Assembly: GCA_910576545.1 (NCBI GenBank)
Contig: CAJTKM010000019.1
Location: 1-63,769 of the forward strand
Length of the DNA: 63,769 nucleotides
Direction of reading: 5' to 3'
Source of the DNA: Lachnospiraceae bacterium
GTDB lineage: Bacteria > Bacillota > Clostridia > Lachnospirales > Anaerotignaceae
Positions 63,151-63,769 of this stretch are shown here, piece by piece. How positions within the stretch are numbered: the first letter of the stretch is position 1; every line of letters starts with the position of its first letter. The notes under the pieces are model-generated. The model made no database searches. It saw only the letters and a program-made list of their open reading frames with translations, and was not told the DNA's origin. A program made the position numbers and the translations under genes.

Positions 63151-63769
63151 TTATCTGTTCATCATTTTAGCGAAAAATTCATATGTTTCCGGACTTACTT
63201 TTTTACCTGCAACCAAGTTGTTATATGCGTAGTTTGCAAGTGTATTGTCTGTTCCGAAGAATGTTGCTGTATTCAGCATCTTCATTAAACCGCCAGCGGG
63301 GTAATCTGTTGGTTTCGGGCCATTGTTGCCATCGCCATTATTTCCACTTTTCCCGCTGTATCTTCCGCCGCTCCCGCTCTTATTCAGCTGGCTCCGCAGT
63401 TTTGCCGCCTCCAATGCCATTTTTTCCAGCTCCGCCTGCTGCACCTGCTTCAAATAGTCCGTATTGTAGCCGCTTTCCGCAAGTTTGCTGAAATCCCCTG
63501 TTTTCAGGGCCATTTCCAGCGCGTACTGGTTCAGGCTGTCCTGATATTTCCGTTCCTGCCATTCCCTTTCGTATTCTTTGTCGGTCAGGCTGTCCGCCTG
63601 CTGTTGCTTTTGCAGCGCATAGTTCAGTTCCCATTGCCGCATGCTTTCCGCCATCTGCTGCTGTTGCAGCTCAAAGTTTGCCGCCCACTGGTTCCATGAA
63701 TTTTGGTTCTGCAATTCGCTCTGCCATGCGCTCATGGCATTCTGGTTCGCCGTGGAATAATAGCCGCTG
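63151..63769 (-). CDS. Gln-rich phage structural-type protein, 5' end outside the window
   Basis: The frame is open to the edge (SGYYSTANQNAMSAWQSELQ precedes further residues), so the ATG at 63735 is probably internal and the true start lies outside. The visible 205 residues have a Gln/Asn/Trp-rich coiled coil (NSWNQWAANFELQQQQMAES) and a Gly/Ser-rich linker (SGSGGRYSGKSGNNGDGNNG), then a small C-terminal block (VAGKKVSPETYEFFAKMM). Typical of tail-fibre-adjacent or internal virion proteins of podovirus-like phages. It ends 15 bp before the giant gene. Confidence 0.7.
   Translation of the reverse strand, partial: SGYYSTANQNAMSAWQSELQNQNSWNQWAANFELQQQQMAESMRQWELNYALQKQQQADSLTDKEYEREWQERKYQDSLNQYALEMALKTGDFSKLAESGYNTDYLKQVQQAELEKMALEAAKLRSQLNKSGSGGRYSGKSGNNGDGNNGPKPTDYPAGGLMKMLNTATFFGTDNTLANYAYNNLVAGKKVSPETYEFFAKMMNR

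Larger units (their letters stand above)
57766..63769 (-). mobile_element. Right part of window: prophage (late region end), inserted in the Mn catalase gene
   Basis: Two minus-strand genes without chromosomal character: a 1786-residue giant protein and a Gln-rich phage-like protein running off the edge. They begin immediately after the truncated catalase frame, so the phage left end is about 57760-57775. Integrase, capsid and the other attachment site are out of view. Confidence 0.7.

Overview
The window looks like a chromosome segment of an anaerobic gut-type Clostridia (Bacillota). The best fit is an Anaerotignum or other propionate-forming Lachnospirales-like species. The main clue is a compact operon for a lactoyl-CoA dehydratase, its activator and a propionate CoA-transferase; the transferase is close, as I remember it, to the Clostridium (Anaerotignum) propionicum enzyme and keeps its active-site glutamate at position 324. 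A four-subunit 2-oxoacid:ferredoxin oxidoreductase, type III glutamine synthetase, MutS2, U32 peptidase, YlbF and clostridial-style AGGAGG ribosome binding sites agree with this. The species is inferred.

Layout. 1-510 is a scar: an unidentified 3' gene fragment, the left end of an IS3-family element and a truncated DinB-like gene. 528-11175 (minus strand) is mostly housekeeping: D-Ala-D-Ala carboxypeptidase, miaA, mutL, mutS, an Imm22-like protein, MmcQ/YjbR, YlbF, miaB and a prolyl-tRNA editing protein. 11434-16312 is the acrylate-pathway operon, with a strong promoter upstream and a terminator downstream. 16934-23826 is an envelope and division block (patatin, class B PBP, RodA/FtsW, U32, ZapA). 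24094-27408 is the oxidoreductase operon led by a P-loop ATPase, and 27905-30013 is glnN behind a long leader holding two tandem structured repeats. 30660-43922 is a mixed chromosomal stretch: Cu/Zn SOD-like protein, a secreted Cys/His-rich repeat protein, a two-gene phosphoribosyltransferase/StiP pair, glycogen phosphorylase, split chromate transporter, NimA-like flavoprotein, mutS2, a second carboxypeptidase and a GNAT. A regulator fused to a desulfoferrodoxin-like domain follows at 44091.

44700-50560 is a decayed integrative mobilizable element. It has mobC without a relaxase, a sigma-like factor, a Cys-rich KTR protein and a large serine recombinase, and carries an AT-rich cargo of TetR, FMN reductase and FMN-binding protein. 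It is unusually rich in palindromes: four copies of a 23-bp palindrome, a 130-bp inverted repeat, an oriT-like nested hairpin and three ribosome binding sites lying inside inverted repeats. 50646-57616 returns to the chromosome: PfpI, a fossil of an isocitrate/isopropylmalate dehydrogenase, lipoprotein, MFS pump with its TetR and operator, radical SAM protein, a FeoB-associated-type protein, a small serine recombinase and a DUF2325 gene behind a DtxR-like operator.

At 57766 a manganese catalase gene is cut after 48 codons. From there to the right edge the sequence is phage-like: a 1786-residue giant protein and the 3' part of a Gln-rich protein, both on the minus strand, interpreted as the end of a prophage late operon inserted into the catalase gene.
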